DNA from: Acidobacteriota bacterium
GTDB lineage: Bacteria; Acidobacteriota; Blastocatellia; Chloracidobacteriales; Chloracidobacteriaceae
Assembly: GCA_016208495.1 (NCBI GenBank)
Contig: JACQXX010000109.1
Location: 1-64,000, forward strand
Reading direction: 5' to 3'
Length of the DNA: 64,000 nucleotides
How positions within the stretch are numbered: position 1 is the first letter of the stretch; each line of letters opens with the position of its first letter. Both the position numbers and the translations under genes were made by a program. Below are positions 26,813 through 35,537 of the stretch, in pieces. Below the pieces are notes generated by a model. The model was given only the letters and a program-made list of their open reading frames with translations, ran no database searches and was not told the DNA's origin.

Positions 26813-27310
26813 TCAGGCGTTGACTTCTTCCACCGTTGCCCGCTGGATTGTTACCGGAGTCAATGGCCGATCACGATGATCGGTCGGGGTGGTCGCAATC
26901 GAATCAACTACGTCCTGACCAGCAATCACACGACCAAAAATGGTGTAATTTGGCGGAAGTGCGGCCCGTTTGTGCATGATGAAAAACTGACTGCCGTTGG
27001 TGTTTGGTCCCCGGTTGGCCATCGCCACCGTTCCCGGTACATACCCGGTTTGATAGATGGCCGAGGACGGATTGATTTCATCGGCGAAGGTCCGCCCCCA
27101 GACTGATTCCCCGCCAGCACCAGTCCCAGTCGGATCGCCACCCTGGATCATAAACCCGTTGATCACCCGGTGAAAGATAATGCCCTGATAGTACCCGCGC
27201 TCAACCAGTAATTTAAAATTTTCGGTCGTTTTTGGGGCATCCTGGGTTAAAAGCTCAAAACGAATCGTGCCTTTGCTGGTCTCAAGTGTGGCAATCAATT
27301 TTGTAGACAT
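26813..27310 (-). CDS. Cyclophilin-type peptidyl-prolyl isomerase, cytosolic
   Basis: 165-residue single-domain cyclophilin without signal or anchor, beginning STKLIATLETSKGTIRFELL. The catalytic segment FHRVINGFMIQGGDPTGTG and GSQFFIM are intact. It is the outermost of three tandem cyclophilin genes and is 201 bp upstream of the lipoprotein copy, so it may be transcribed separately. Its domain differs more from the other two than they do from each other. Confidence 0.92.
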   Translation of the reverse strand: MSTKLIATLETSKGTIRFELLTQDAPKTTENFKLLVERGYYQGIIFHRVINGFMIQGGDPTGTGAGGESVWGRTFADEINPSSAIYQTGYVPGTVAMANRGPNTNGSQFFIMHKRAALPPNYTIFGRVIAGQDVVDSIATTPTDHRDRPLTPVTIQRATVEEVNA

Positions 27311-27333
27311 GGTGTTTTTCCGTTGAAAGAGAG

Positions 27334-27530
27334 GGGTTCAGGGTTCAGGGTTCAGGTTCAGGGTTCAGGGTTCAGGGTTCAGGGTTCAGGGTTCAGGGTT
27401 CAGGGTTCAGGGTTCAGGGTTTTCGAAACCAGGAACTAACCACTAATCACTAACCACTAGCTACTAAAGGGTTCAAGGTTCAGGGTTTCGAACATTTGCC
27501 CTTTCCGTCCTTTTTGTCCTTTTGTTAAAT
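27334..27530. repeat. GGGTTCA array and composite element between divergent genes
   Basis: About twelve GGGTTCA units with a few deletions (27334-27420), then GAACTAACCACTAATCACTA heptamers (27434-27465), then GGGTTTCGAACATTTGCCC and CCGTCCTTTTTGTCC (27484-27521), a diverged copy of the TTTTCGAATTTATGTCC core seen at 41899, 60834 and 62819. It lies between divergently transcribed genes, so the promoters of both must sit within or beside it. Confidence 0.85.
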
Positions 27531-27535
27531 CAGTT

Positions 27536-28957
27536 ATGAATCGAAAAGCACTGGGAAACCTTTTGATTGTGGGATTGCTCATCGTGGTGATGGTGGGCCT
27601 CAATCTGTTGTTTTATCGTGATAGCCGCGAAGAAACCGAGACCGAGCAGCGTGCGGATCGTTCGACGTATTCGGGCCGAACCTATGGATTGCTGGGCTAT
27701 TTCACGTTGCTCGAAGAATCGAAAATCCCGGTTGGTCGGTGGCGACAACAATTCACCGAACTCAAAAACTCGCCCACAACCAAAGTATTGGTCATTGTTT
27801 CCCCGTCGCCAATTCACTTTCCAACCAAAGAAGAAATCACCGCGTTGCAGGAGTGGGTCCATCAGGGAGGCACGGCGGTGATTATTGACCGCTCAATCAA
27901 ACTTGATTTCACTGGGTTTACGCTGGAGACTGGCTACTTGCCACCGGTTGCAACCAGCCAGCCCAACGAAACGCCACAGCCTCGGCGGGCTTATCCCTGG
28001 CAACCAACCAGCACTCTCTATGGTGTTGATCAAATTGAACTTTCAGAGTTTGCCAGCAGTCTTCAACTTTCCCTTTCAGAAGCAACCAAACCTCAGGTGA
28101 CTCCTCCCTGGGCAACACAATCCGAAGAACCAACTCCCGAGACGGCTGAAGAAGCCGAAGAATGGGTTGAAGATCCCGACCTGGAAGAAGACTCCGAAGC
28201 AATTCCAGCACAACAACTTCCAGCGAAAGTGGCTCAACCCGTGGCAACCGACGATGCCGTGTATTTACCGCTCGCTGGGGTTGACCATTTTTCAATCCTG
28301 GCCCAGTTGAAATATGGTCAGGGAAATTTTCTGTGCCTGTCAGATGAATTTATTTTCGCCAACAACGGCATTTCCAGGGCGGACAATGCCATTCTTGGTC
28401 TCAACCTGGCGAGTGCCGTACTTGATGCGGTCAATAAACAGTACCCCAATGATAAAAATCAGATCCTGTTTGATGAATTTCATCACGGCTACCATAGCGG
28501 CGGCCCAAACTATGCCACTCTGGCCGGATATTTTCGCGGTTCGCCGATTCCATGGCTGATGTGGCAGTTTGCGTTTTTGGGATTGTTTATCGTGTTTACT
28601 TATGGCCGCCGGTTTGCCCGCCCGGTGCCGCTCAAACGGGTCAACCGGGCCAGTTCGTTAGAATATGTTTCGGCCATGGCGCAAATCCAGCTTGTCGCCA
28701 AAAGCTATGATCTGGCGATTGAGAATATCTATAACCGGTTCCATCGGGTTTTGTGCCGGTACGGTGGTGTACCGACCAATGTCAGAATTGACCGCATTGC
28801 CACGGCGGTCGCTTCGCGGGGACAGGTTGATGCCACCGAACTCATCCGTATACTCCAACGCTGCCAGGAAGTCCTCAATGGTAAAGCAATTACCGAAAAG
28901 GAAATGTTGCACCTGACCCAAAAGATTCGGGAAATTGAGCACAAGATTGGAAGCTGA
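27536..28957 (+). CDS. DUF4350 membrane protein
   Basis: Inner-membrane protein of the DUF4350 type; function unknown. The 473-residue product has an N-terminal membrane helix (LLIVGLLIVVMVGLNLLF, 8-25), a periplasmic DUF4350 region (about 45-270) whose core YFTLLEESKIPVGRW and VLVIVSPSP fit the family, an acidic low-complexity insertion (about 195-235), and a second helix (WLMWQFAFLGLFIVFTYG, about 340-357) followed by a cytosolic helical domain. In related genomes such genes belong to a MoxR/DUF58/DUF4129 cluster; here none of those partners is next to it. Confidence 0.75.
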   Translation: MNRKALGNLLIVGLLIVVMVGLNLLFYRDSREETETEQRADRSTYSGRTYGLLGYFTLLEESKIPVGRWRQQFTELKNSPTTKVLVIVSPSPIHFPTKEEITALQEWVHQGGTAVIIDRSIKLDFTGFTLETGYLPPVATSQPNETPQPRRAYPWQPTSTLYGVDQIELSEFASSLQLSLSEATKPQVTPPWATQSEEPTPETAEEAEEWVEDPDLEEDSEAIPAQQLPAKVAQPVATDDAVYLPLAGVDHFSILAQLKYGQGNFLCLSDEFIFANNGISRADNAILGLNLASAVLDAVNKQYPNDKNQILFDEFHHGYHSGGPNYATLAGYFRGSPIPWLMWQFAFLGLFIVFTYGRRFARPVPLKRVNRASSLEYVSAMAQIQLVAKSYDLAIENIYNRFHRVLCRYGGVPTNVRIDRIATAVASRGQVDATELIRILQRCQEVLNGKAITEKEMLHLTQKIREIEHKIGS

Positions 28958-28974
28958 TGAATTGAGGCGGAAGG

Positions 28975-29143
28975 CTGGGGGCTGAAGAATTCAGCCTCCG
29001 GTGGTGGCGCCTCCAAAGCGAGGCTGACCACCGGCTAACTTTGCTCTATCCCTCCGGGATGAGAACCAAAAGCCTACACGTAAAAGCAAGCCTTAAGCCC
29101 GACTTCTTCAGCCCGAAGTTTTCAGCCCGGTTTCTTCAGCCCT
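28975..29143. repeat. GGGGCTGAA and CCGGTGGT inverted repeats
   Basis: GGCTGGGGGCTGAAG (28975-28989) faces several CTTCAGCCC copies (29104-29142). Inside is CCGGTGGT, which pairs with ACCACCGG around CGAGGCTG. The last unit lies one base before the start of the oligopeptidase gene, so the repeat forms its whole upstream region. Confidence 0.65.
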
Positions 29144-31183
29144 ATGCTTTCGCCACCAAAAACCCTTCCGATTGAAATCATCGAAAACCTGCACGGACAC
29201 ACAATTATTGACCCTTACCGCTGGCTCGAAACCGGTGAGACACCGGCGGTTCAGGAATGGACAGCTCAGCAAAATGCCCACTGCCGGGCGTTGCTGGATG
29301 CCTTTCCGCATCGTGAATACCTGCGGGAACAGGTCACCAGGTGTGCCCAGCTCGGTGCAATTTCGACGCCTTCGGTGTATGGGGGAAAATACTTTTGGAC
29401 CAAACGGTCAGGACTGCAAAACCAGGCAGTACTGTATGTTCGCGAGATACTTTCTGGGCCAGACCGGGTCTTAGTTGATCCAAATACCTTGAGTGAACAT
29501 GGAACAGTGACGCTGGACTGGTGGTTTCCGTCACCGGATGGTACCAAAGTCGCCATCGGCCTCTCAGACAATGGAAGCGAGTTGAGCACCCTGTCAATTT
29601 TGGATGTTGCGACGCGACACTACCTGCCAGATACCATCCCCGATACCCGATTTGCCTCACTGGCGTGGATGCCGGATGGTCACGGGTTTTATTACACTCG
29701 CTATCCTGGCCGGGGAACACGACCAACCGGACAGGAACACTATCACCGGTGGATCTACTTTCATCGTCTGGGAACTGATTTCGAGACGGATCCGGTCATT
29801 TTTGGCCCCAGCCGTAAACCGGAAGAATATTTTCACGTGCAGGTCTCCCCTTCGGGCCGCTATGTGCTGGTGACGGCTTCGCGGACCTTCGATTACCAGG
29901 ACCTGTACCTGCTTGATTTGCGAAGCGATTCCGGGTTTGTTCCAATTGTCGAAAACATCAATGCGTCTTTTTTTGGCGAAATCGTGGGTGACTCGCTCCT
30001 GATTCGCACCAACTGGAATGCTCCCCGGTTTTGCCTGATGAAGGTCAAATTGTCTGAATTGAAAGCGCCCTGGAGCATGGTTGTGCGCCAGTCGTCTTCT
30101 GTTTTGACCTCCTTTGCCGTTACCCACGGTCAGTTTGTGGTGTGTTCGTACCTGACCCGAGCCCAATCGGAGTTGCGGGTGTTTGACCTGGAAAGTGCCT
30201 TCACGATTTCAGTGCCGGTGCCGAAACACAGCACCATCACCACCCTTTCAGCGAAATGGGATTCCGCCGAAGTTTTTTTCAGTCTAACGTCATTTGCGAT
30301 TCCAACCACGATTTATCGCTTTGAGATTGAAAAACAATCGCTGGACGTGTTTGCCCAGATTGAGTCCATGGTTGACCCGGCCAGCTATGTCGTCAAACAA
30401 GTCAACTTTCCATCACTTGACCAGATACCGGTCACAATGTTTATCGTTCACCGCAAACATCTGAAATTCAATGGGATGTCGCCAACAATCCTGACCGGGT
30501 ACGGAGGGTTTAATATCAGCCGGACGCCTGAATTTTTGGGGTCATTTTTAACACTGCTCGATGCGGGTGCGGTGTACGCGCTTCCCAACATACGCGGAGG
30601 CGGTGAATATGGCGAAGACTGGCACAAGGCTGGAATGCTCAGCCGGAAACAGAATGGGTTTGATGACTTTCTCTGCGCGGCGGAGTACCTGATCCAGCAC
30701 CAGTATACCTGCCCTGAAAAACTGGCGATTCAGGGGGGCAGCAACGGCGGATTGCTGGTTGGCGCCGCCCTGACCCAGCGTCCGGATTTGTTTCGGGCCG
30801 TGGTTTGTCAGGTGCCATTACTTGATATGCTGCGCTATCACCATTTTTTGATTGCACGAACGTGGATTCCCGAATATGGTTGTGCGGAAGACCGAGACGC
30901 GTTTCAGTGGCTTATGGCATACTCTCCCTACCACCACGTCACGCCAATAACGCCATATCCAGCCGTTCTGCTTATGACTGCCGAATCCGACACCCGGGTA
31001 GATCCACTTCACGCCCGAAAAATGGCGGCTCGACTGCAAGCGGCAACATCATCAGGGTATCCAATTTTGCTTCGGGTCGAATCCCAGGCCGGTCACGGCG
31101 TTGGGAAACCGACCATCAAACGCATCGAGGAAAGTGTTGATGTGCTGAGCTTTCTCACTGCTCAGCTTGGAATTTCGCTGTAA
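29144..31183 (+). CDS. Prolyl oligopeptidase (S9A), cytosolic
   Basis: Endopeptidase that cuts after proline in short peptides. The 679-residue product lacks a signal peptide and begins with the S9A segment PIEIIENLHGHTIIDPYRWLE. It has a seven-blade propeller that limits access to the active site, then the hydrolase domain with GGSNGG (Ser533), SDTRVDP (Asp616) and GHG (His651). GGGEYGEDWHKAGM is the conserved segment before the nucleophile. It would complete breakdown of peptides imported by the transporter at 19720-21177. Confidence 0.92.
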   Translation: MLSPPKTLPIEIIENLHGHTIIDPYRWLETGETPAVQEWTAQQNAHCRALLDAFPHREYLREQVTRCAQLGAISTPSVYGGKYFWTKRSGLQNQAVLYVREILSGPDRVLVDPNTLSEHGTVTLDWWFPSPDGTKVAIGLSDNGSELSTLSILDVATRHYLPDTIPDTRFASLAWMPDGHGFYYTRYPGRGTRPTGQEHYHRWIYFHRLGTDFETDPVIFGPSRKPEEYFHVQVSPSGRYVLVTASRTFDYQDLYLLDLRSDSGFVPIVENINASFFGEIVGDSLLIRTNWNAPRFCLMKVKLSELKAPWSMVVRQSSSVLTSFAVTHGQFVVCSYLTRAQSELRVFDLESAFTISVPVPKHSTITTLSAKWDSAEVFFSLTSFAIPTTIYRFEIEKQSLDVFAQIESMVDPASYVVKQVNFPSLDQIPVTMFIVHRKHLKFNGMSPTILTGYGGFNISRTPEFLGSFLTLLDAGAVYALPNIRGGGEYGEDWHKAGMLSRKQNGFDDFLCAAEYLIQHQYTCPEKLAIQGGSNGGLLVGAALTQRPDLFRAVVCQVPLLDMLRYHHFLIARTWIPEYGCAEDRDAFQWLMAYSPYHHVTPITPYPAVLLMTAESDTRVDPLHARKMAARLQAATSSGYPILLRVESQAGHGVGKPTIKRIEESVDVLSFLTAQLGISL

Positions 31184-31253
31184 GGAGTGTCAGACCTTGA
31201 TTTGGTATTTGAAAGCACCACAGGACAAGCTGGGAGACGCCAGACATTTCAGA

Positions 31254-33425
31254 ATGAGTCGGTTGGTACTGAGCCTGATGCTGGTACTCACCCTAAGTCT
31301 CGCCACTGGAATGACTTCAGCGTATCAAGGAGGGGGAGGATACACACTACAGGTTGGCTCAACCAATGACGAAGCCGCCGCTCGGGCCCAGGTCGCCCAA
31401 CTCAAGGCGGCGGGTCATACGGCGTATTATGTCCGCGCCGAAATCCCCGGCAAAGGCACCTGGTATCGGATTCGAGTTGGTCGGTTTGGATCTCCGGCGG
31501 ATGCCCAGCGCTACTCACGCACACTCGGCGGAAAGAGCACATTTGCCACTTCGTACGACGGCCCCAATGGATCGCCGAATTCGCGCGTTCCAGCCGTCCA
31601 ACCATCAGCCGTCGCGACCAAAACTCCAACGTCATCAACCACTTCGAAACCTAAAACTGATCCTGCCAAAATTGCGGCCAGTAAGTCGCCCGCCAAACCG
31701 GATGCCGGCAAATCCACCCCTGGTAAAGTGGCGAAGCCCGACACCAGCAAACCTGGCGCGACCCTGAGTAAACCTGACAGCGCTTCAGTGAACAAAACAT
31801 TAACTCAGCCCAAAACTGAAATTGCCAGGAACACACCACCTCCTTCAAAATCGAAATCAGCCGAATCAAAGGCTTCCGTTCCAGTTCAACCCAAAAACAC
31901 TCCGTCGGAAGTGAAACTGGAAATGCCTACCCTGGCAGTGGCAAGCAAAATTTCCCGGAGCACCCAGTTAATCCCCCTGCCAAAAGAGACATCGAAACCA
32001 GTTCCATTTCAAGAACCCACGCCATCCGTTGACCTGACGGCATCGAAACTTGAACCTGGGAAAGGGCCATCAAGTCGCCAGGAATTGAGTTCAAAGCCCG
32101 CCTCGCCAACATCGGCTCGCCCGTGGATTGCCGAAGCCAGTCGCAAAGAAAAAGGTGAGGAAGTGGCATCGCTGACATTGCCGAATTTAGGAAACCCACT
32201 GCCTCCCGAAAGCGGGTTGTCAGGCGGGGTTGGGATGAAACTGGTTGAAGCCAGTACAACCAAAGCCCTCGTCGAAGCCGCTCCGGCCAGGCCACCGGCG
32301 CCAAAGCTGGTCAAACCTCATCCACCAATCAAATTGCCAGCACTGCTTGCGGCAGCACCGACCTCGTTCAAAGCCAAAGATTTACCCTCGTTGCTTGGGG
32401 CGCCTGAACCACAGCCAACTGGCTGGGTCAGACAATATCCAACCCTTCGAAGTGACTTAACCCGCGTGTTTTTTGTTGATCCCGCCCGTGGCTGGACGGC
32501 TGGGATTCAAGGAACGGTACTTTCAACCGAAGATGGCGGAGAAACCTGGAATTCGCAGTCAGTCGGAGTGCGAGGCACCGTTAACGATTTGTTCTTTATT
32601 GATCGGCTCCGTGGCTGGGCATTGATTGGCGGCACGCTTGGCACTCAGGCGCGAGACCTTCGTGATGAGCAGGTGCTGGTCAAAACCGAAGATGGCGGGA
32701 AAACCTGGCAGCGGCTGGCGGAAATGGACGCCCTGTCGGTGCATTTTGTCAGCCCTCACATTGGCTATGCGGCTGGAAATTATGGCGCTTTGCTCAAAAC
32801 TGAAAATGGCGGAAAAACCTGGGCCCGCTGTGGATCACTCGAAGCAACACTCAATAAATCGGTCAAGCTCCAGGATGCCATTTTTTCTTTTACCCGAGTC
32901 AAATTCCTTGATTCCCAAACCGGCTGGGCGATTGGCAATTATTACGGCACTGGCAGCGTCCAGGCTGGCGGCCTTTTTTCCACTCACGATGGTGGTCTGA
33001 CCTGGGAAAAAGCAAACGTATCGCTGACCGCCTCCCGCGCGGAGCTGATGAATGTGCATTTCTTCGACAAGTTGCATGGTTCTCTGACCGCTGAAACCTA
33101 TCAAGGCGATAGCCGCTATTTGACGCAATTTCAGACAGCGGATGGTGGCAAAACCTGGATTGAGCGGACCACAACCTTCCCTGGCTATCACGTTACGACC
33201 TTTACCGACCCATCCACCGGCTGGACAATTGGGAACCGTCCGTTGCGACTCAATGGCCCAACCTTTGAAACCGGGTTCTGGAAGACGCAGGATGGCGGCC
33301 AGACCTGGAAAGAAGAAACCGCCCTGCCGGGAATGCGGCTCTATGATGTGTTCTTTTTGGAATCAGGCGTGGGCTGGGCCGTCGGCGAGCGTGGACTGGT
33401 GCTCAAGTATGTCCCGCGCAGCTAA
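31254..33425 (+). CDS. Exported SPOR-domain protein with YCF48/BNR propeller
   Basis: 723-residue exported protein of unknown role. After a signal peptide (MSRLVLSLMLVLTLSLATGM) there is a SPOR domain (about 27-105: YTLQVGSTNDEAAARAQVAQ, WYRIRVGRF), which in known proteins binds denuded peptidoglycan. A Pro/Ser/Lys-rich disordered region spans about 110-410. The C-terminal ~300 residues carry six Asp-box-like motifs (TEDGGETW, TEDGGKTW, TENGGKTW, THDGGLTW, TADGGKTW, TQDGGQTW) of a YCF48/BNR beta-propeller. The frame is open back to 31167, but that part overlaps the previous gene. Its TAA stop lies inside the terminal repeat of the MITE-like element 33421-33540. Confidence 0.8.
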   Translation: MSRLVLSLMLVLTLSLATGMTSAYQGGGGYTLQVGSTNDEAAARAQVAQLKAAGHTAYYVRAEIPGKGTWYRIRVGRFGSPADAQRYSRTLGGKSTFATSYDGPNGSPNSRVPAVQPSAVATKTPTSSTTSKPKTDPAKIAASKSPAKPDAGKSTPGKVAKPDTSKPGATLSKPDSASVNKTLTQPKTEIARNTPPPSKSKSAESKASVPVQPKNTPSEVKLEMPTLAVASKISRSTQLIPLPKETSKPVPFQEPTPSVDLTASKLEPGKGPSSRQELSSKPASPTSARPWIAEASRKEKGEEVASLTLPNLGNPLPPESGLSGGVGMKLVEASTTKALVEAAPARPPAPKLVKPHPPIKLPALLAAAPTSFKAKDLPSLLGAPEPQPTGWVRQYPTLRSDLTRVFFVDPARGWTAGIQGTVLSTEDGGETWNSQSVGVRGTVNDLFFIDRLRGWALIGGTLGTQARDLRDEQVLVKTEDGGKTWQRLAEMDALSVHFVSPHIGYAAGNYGALLKTENGGKTWARCGSLEATLNKSVKLQDAIFSFTRVKFLDSQTGWAIGNYYGTGSVQAGGLFSTHDGGLTWEKANVSLTASRAELMNVHFFDKLHGSLTAETYQGDSRYLTQFQTADGGKTWIERTTTFPGYHVTTFTDPSTGWTIGNRPLRLNGPTFETGFWKTQDGGQTWKEETALPGMRLYDVFFLESGVGWAVGERGLVLKYVPRS

Positions 33426-33540
33426 GTACCTTGCCGAAAATTCCCAGACATTTTGAACCACGAAACACACAAAATACACGAAAAGAATCAAACACTTACC
33501 AAATCCAATATCTCAGAAAATTTATGGCAAGGTACTTAGC
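33421..33540. mobile_element. MITE-like element M1, copy 1
   Basis: 120-bp element with perfect 15-bp terminal inverted repeats: GCTAAGTACCTTGCC (33421-33435) and GGCAAGGTACTTAGC (33526-33540). The inside is close to identical to the element at 44236-44354, including AACCACGAAACACAC and AATCCAATATCTCAG. It has no coding capacity. It supplies the stop codon of the preceding gene. Confidence 0.85.
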
Positions 33541-33760
33541 AGGAACAAAAGAACGAGTAGCGAGGAGTCAAGTTTGAAGAGTGAAGTATAGCTTTTCAGA
33601 GAAATATTTCCCTGGTGCTTCTTCTGACAATATCTCAAAACCATTGAAATATTTGGATTTATTTTTCGTGTATTTCGTGTGTTTCGTGGTTTCTTACTAT
33701 GCCATGTTTTTCTCGTATTGAATTCACATCGAATAAAGTGTGTCACCAAACATAAACTAT
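33541..33760. repeat. Gene-free stretch with partial inverted M1 copy
   Basis: Around 33625-33705 the reverse strand reads AACCACGAAACACACGAAAT and ACACGAAAAA, then ...TTTTGAGATATTGTC, matching the inside of element M1 but without good terminal repeats. I read it as a decayed third copy in the opposite direction. Nothing else is evident. Confidence 0.6.
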
Positions 33761-33762
33761 GA

Positions 33763-33815
33763 ACAGAAAAAACCGCGTGAATCTCAATCAACTAGATTCA
33801 CGCGGTTTTGTTTTT
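33763..33815. terminator. Bidirectional intrinsic terminator
   Basis: AAAACCGCGTGAATCT (33769-33784) and AGATTCACGCGGTTTT (33794-33809) form a perfect 16-bp stem with a 9-nt loop. It is followed by GTTTTT on the plus strand and by a run of T on the minus strand. It is placed 18 bp after the stop of the minus-strand gene 33833-35254. Confidence 0.9.
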
Positions 33816-33832
33816 GCCGATATGGGTTGGGG

Positions 33833-35254
33833 TTAGTCTTCGAGCGGCGGGTAGGTAAATGGATGATTGGCCAAAACGGCCCGCATATTGACCTGACCGA
33901 GCAGCGTCTCAAGGAAGGTCCCAAACAGGTGATTGACTTTGAGGAGTTCTTCCAGATTGCGGGCGGCAACGACTTCTTCCAAAAAATGCTCGTATTCGTC
34001 CCAATCCTTATACATTAAATATTTCAACGTCGTGTCGCGATAAACCGTGATCTGCTCGATGAGTGGTACGACTTTCGACTTGTCGGCTTTTTCTTCAAAC
34101 CGGCGCAGGTGGCACAGCAGCCGCCAGGTATCGCTCCGCAATCGAAGCGACTGCTCCAGTTTGGTTTGGAAGGTGTCAAACACCATGCTGCCATCAAATT
34201 CGGGGTCAAAAACCTGGGCCAGCGAAACGATGGATTGCTGGAAACAATCTCGAAGCAACCCGTGTGAGTTTTCGACTTTGGCGTAGATGGGCGGCGCCTG
34301 CCGCAGGTGAACAAATCCGATCAGTTCACGGCCAAAGACCTTGCGCAGTTCCATTTCCAGCGCATACACCGTCGCGTCAACCGCTTCAGAAACCGTCACC
34401 TGGAGATCTGGGATTTTCATCACCCGCATGTTGAGAAACTCAATCAACATTTCGGCTTCAGCATTGATCAAGGTAAAAATCAGAATTGAATCCTTGAGCG
34501 GACGATCCTGGCTCAAGTCGGTCTGGATAAAATCGAGGTAGCGCAGCAGGCGATAGAATTCGAGGAAAATCTTGGCCATGTCCTGCCGCAACAAATCGTT
34601 TGGGATGCTTTTGACAATCACCGACAATCGCTGGTTTTCAATCCGGTCATATTGCGGTTTGAACTTATAGATCATCAGCAGATCAATATACCGGCAGCGT
34701 TTGATCTCGCGGTTGATCAGTTTTCCCATGCTGGTAAAGGACTGAAAACTGACTGACGACAACCGGGTCAAATCATCAATCAACACCCGCATATCCGCCA
34801 GACTCTCGGTCAGGAGTGCGAGTGAATCTTCCGGTGTCGGCTGGGTCAACAACCGTTCCACCAGGCTGTCCATGGTATGAACTCGCTTGAGATGGCCTTC
34901 GATGTAGTGATTAAACCGTTTTACACCGACGCTGTCCGCATTCATGATTTCGCCGCAGAGATAGCTCATCCGCAGGGTGGCATTCCGAACAATCCGCAAT
35001 TCTTCGGTAAAATCGCGCCGGACGATGTCTTTGAGTTCCTGTTCCGAAAGCGGATGGTTTTTGATGCGAAAAAATCGGTCAAAGCACTTGATCCACATTT
35101 CCAGTTCAAACAGAAATGCGGTTTTGTGCTCCCTCCCCAAAATATCAAGCCAGCGATTTAAGGAAGTCCGGCTGCTTTCAAAACCCTGTCTGTCAGCCCC
35201 TTCTTGTGTTTCGAGAAAATCGCCGGGTTTGGTTCGGAGTAGCGGATCGCTCAT
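33833..35254 (-). CDS. Large helical protein of unknown function
   Basis: 473-residue soluble protein that I cannot assign. From MSDPLLRTKPGDF it is predicted to be almost entirely alpha-helical and rich in charged residues and Leu, with no signal peptide, membrane helix, glycine-rich loop or cysteine motif. Distinctive stretches are IKCFDRFFRIKNHPLSEQEL, RRDFTEELRIVRNATLRMSY and LIYLxR-like Arg/Leu patterns. A longer frame reaches 35317, but the added part has no supporting ribosome binding site. It is divergent from the histidine kinase gene, 283 bp apart, and has its own strong terminator. Confidence 0.75.
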   Translation of the reverse strand: MSDPLLRTKPGDFLETQEGADRQGFESSRTSLNRWLDILGREHKTAFLFELEMWIKCFDRFFRIKNHPLSEQELKDIVRRDFTEELRIVRNATLRMSYLCGEIMNADSVGVKRFNHYIEGHLKRVHTMDSLVERLLTQPTPEDSLALLTESLADMRVLIDDLTRLSSVSFQSFTSMGKLINREIKRCRYIDLLMIYKFKPQYDRIENQRLSVIVKSIPNDLLRQDMAKIFLEFYRLLRYLDFIQTDLSQDRPLKDSILIFTLINAEAEMLIEFLNMRVMKIPDLQVTVSEAVDATVYALEMELRKVFGRELIGFVHLRQAPPIYAKVENSHGLLRDCFQQSIVSLAQVFDPEFDGSMVFDTFQTKLEQSLRLRSDTWRLLCHLRRFEEKADKSKVVPLIEQITVYRDTTLKYLMYKDWDEYEHFLEEVVAARNLEELLKVNHLFGTFLETLLGQVNMRAVLANHPFTYPPLED

Positions 35255-35537
35255 GACTTGCGTCCTAAAAATCAGTTTGGGATGTTCGGGGTTTGGTGGT
35301 GACAAATCGAGGTGCAAAAAAGCTCGATGGTTATACTCTACAAGCTGTCAAAACTCAAGAATGAGTTGGACTTTCAGGCGTTGGCTGATTTTGATTCAGG
35401 CACGCAAATTGCTTCTTTGAACGCTCCAGGTCACCTGGAGAATGAAGAATTGAAAAACCTGTTTTCTATTGGTCTGGAGTCAGGTTTCTCAATTTTTCAT
35501 TCTTCATTCTCAATTCTTCATTCATTCGAGGTTTTCC

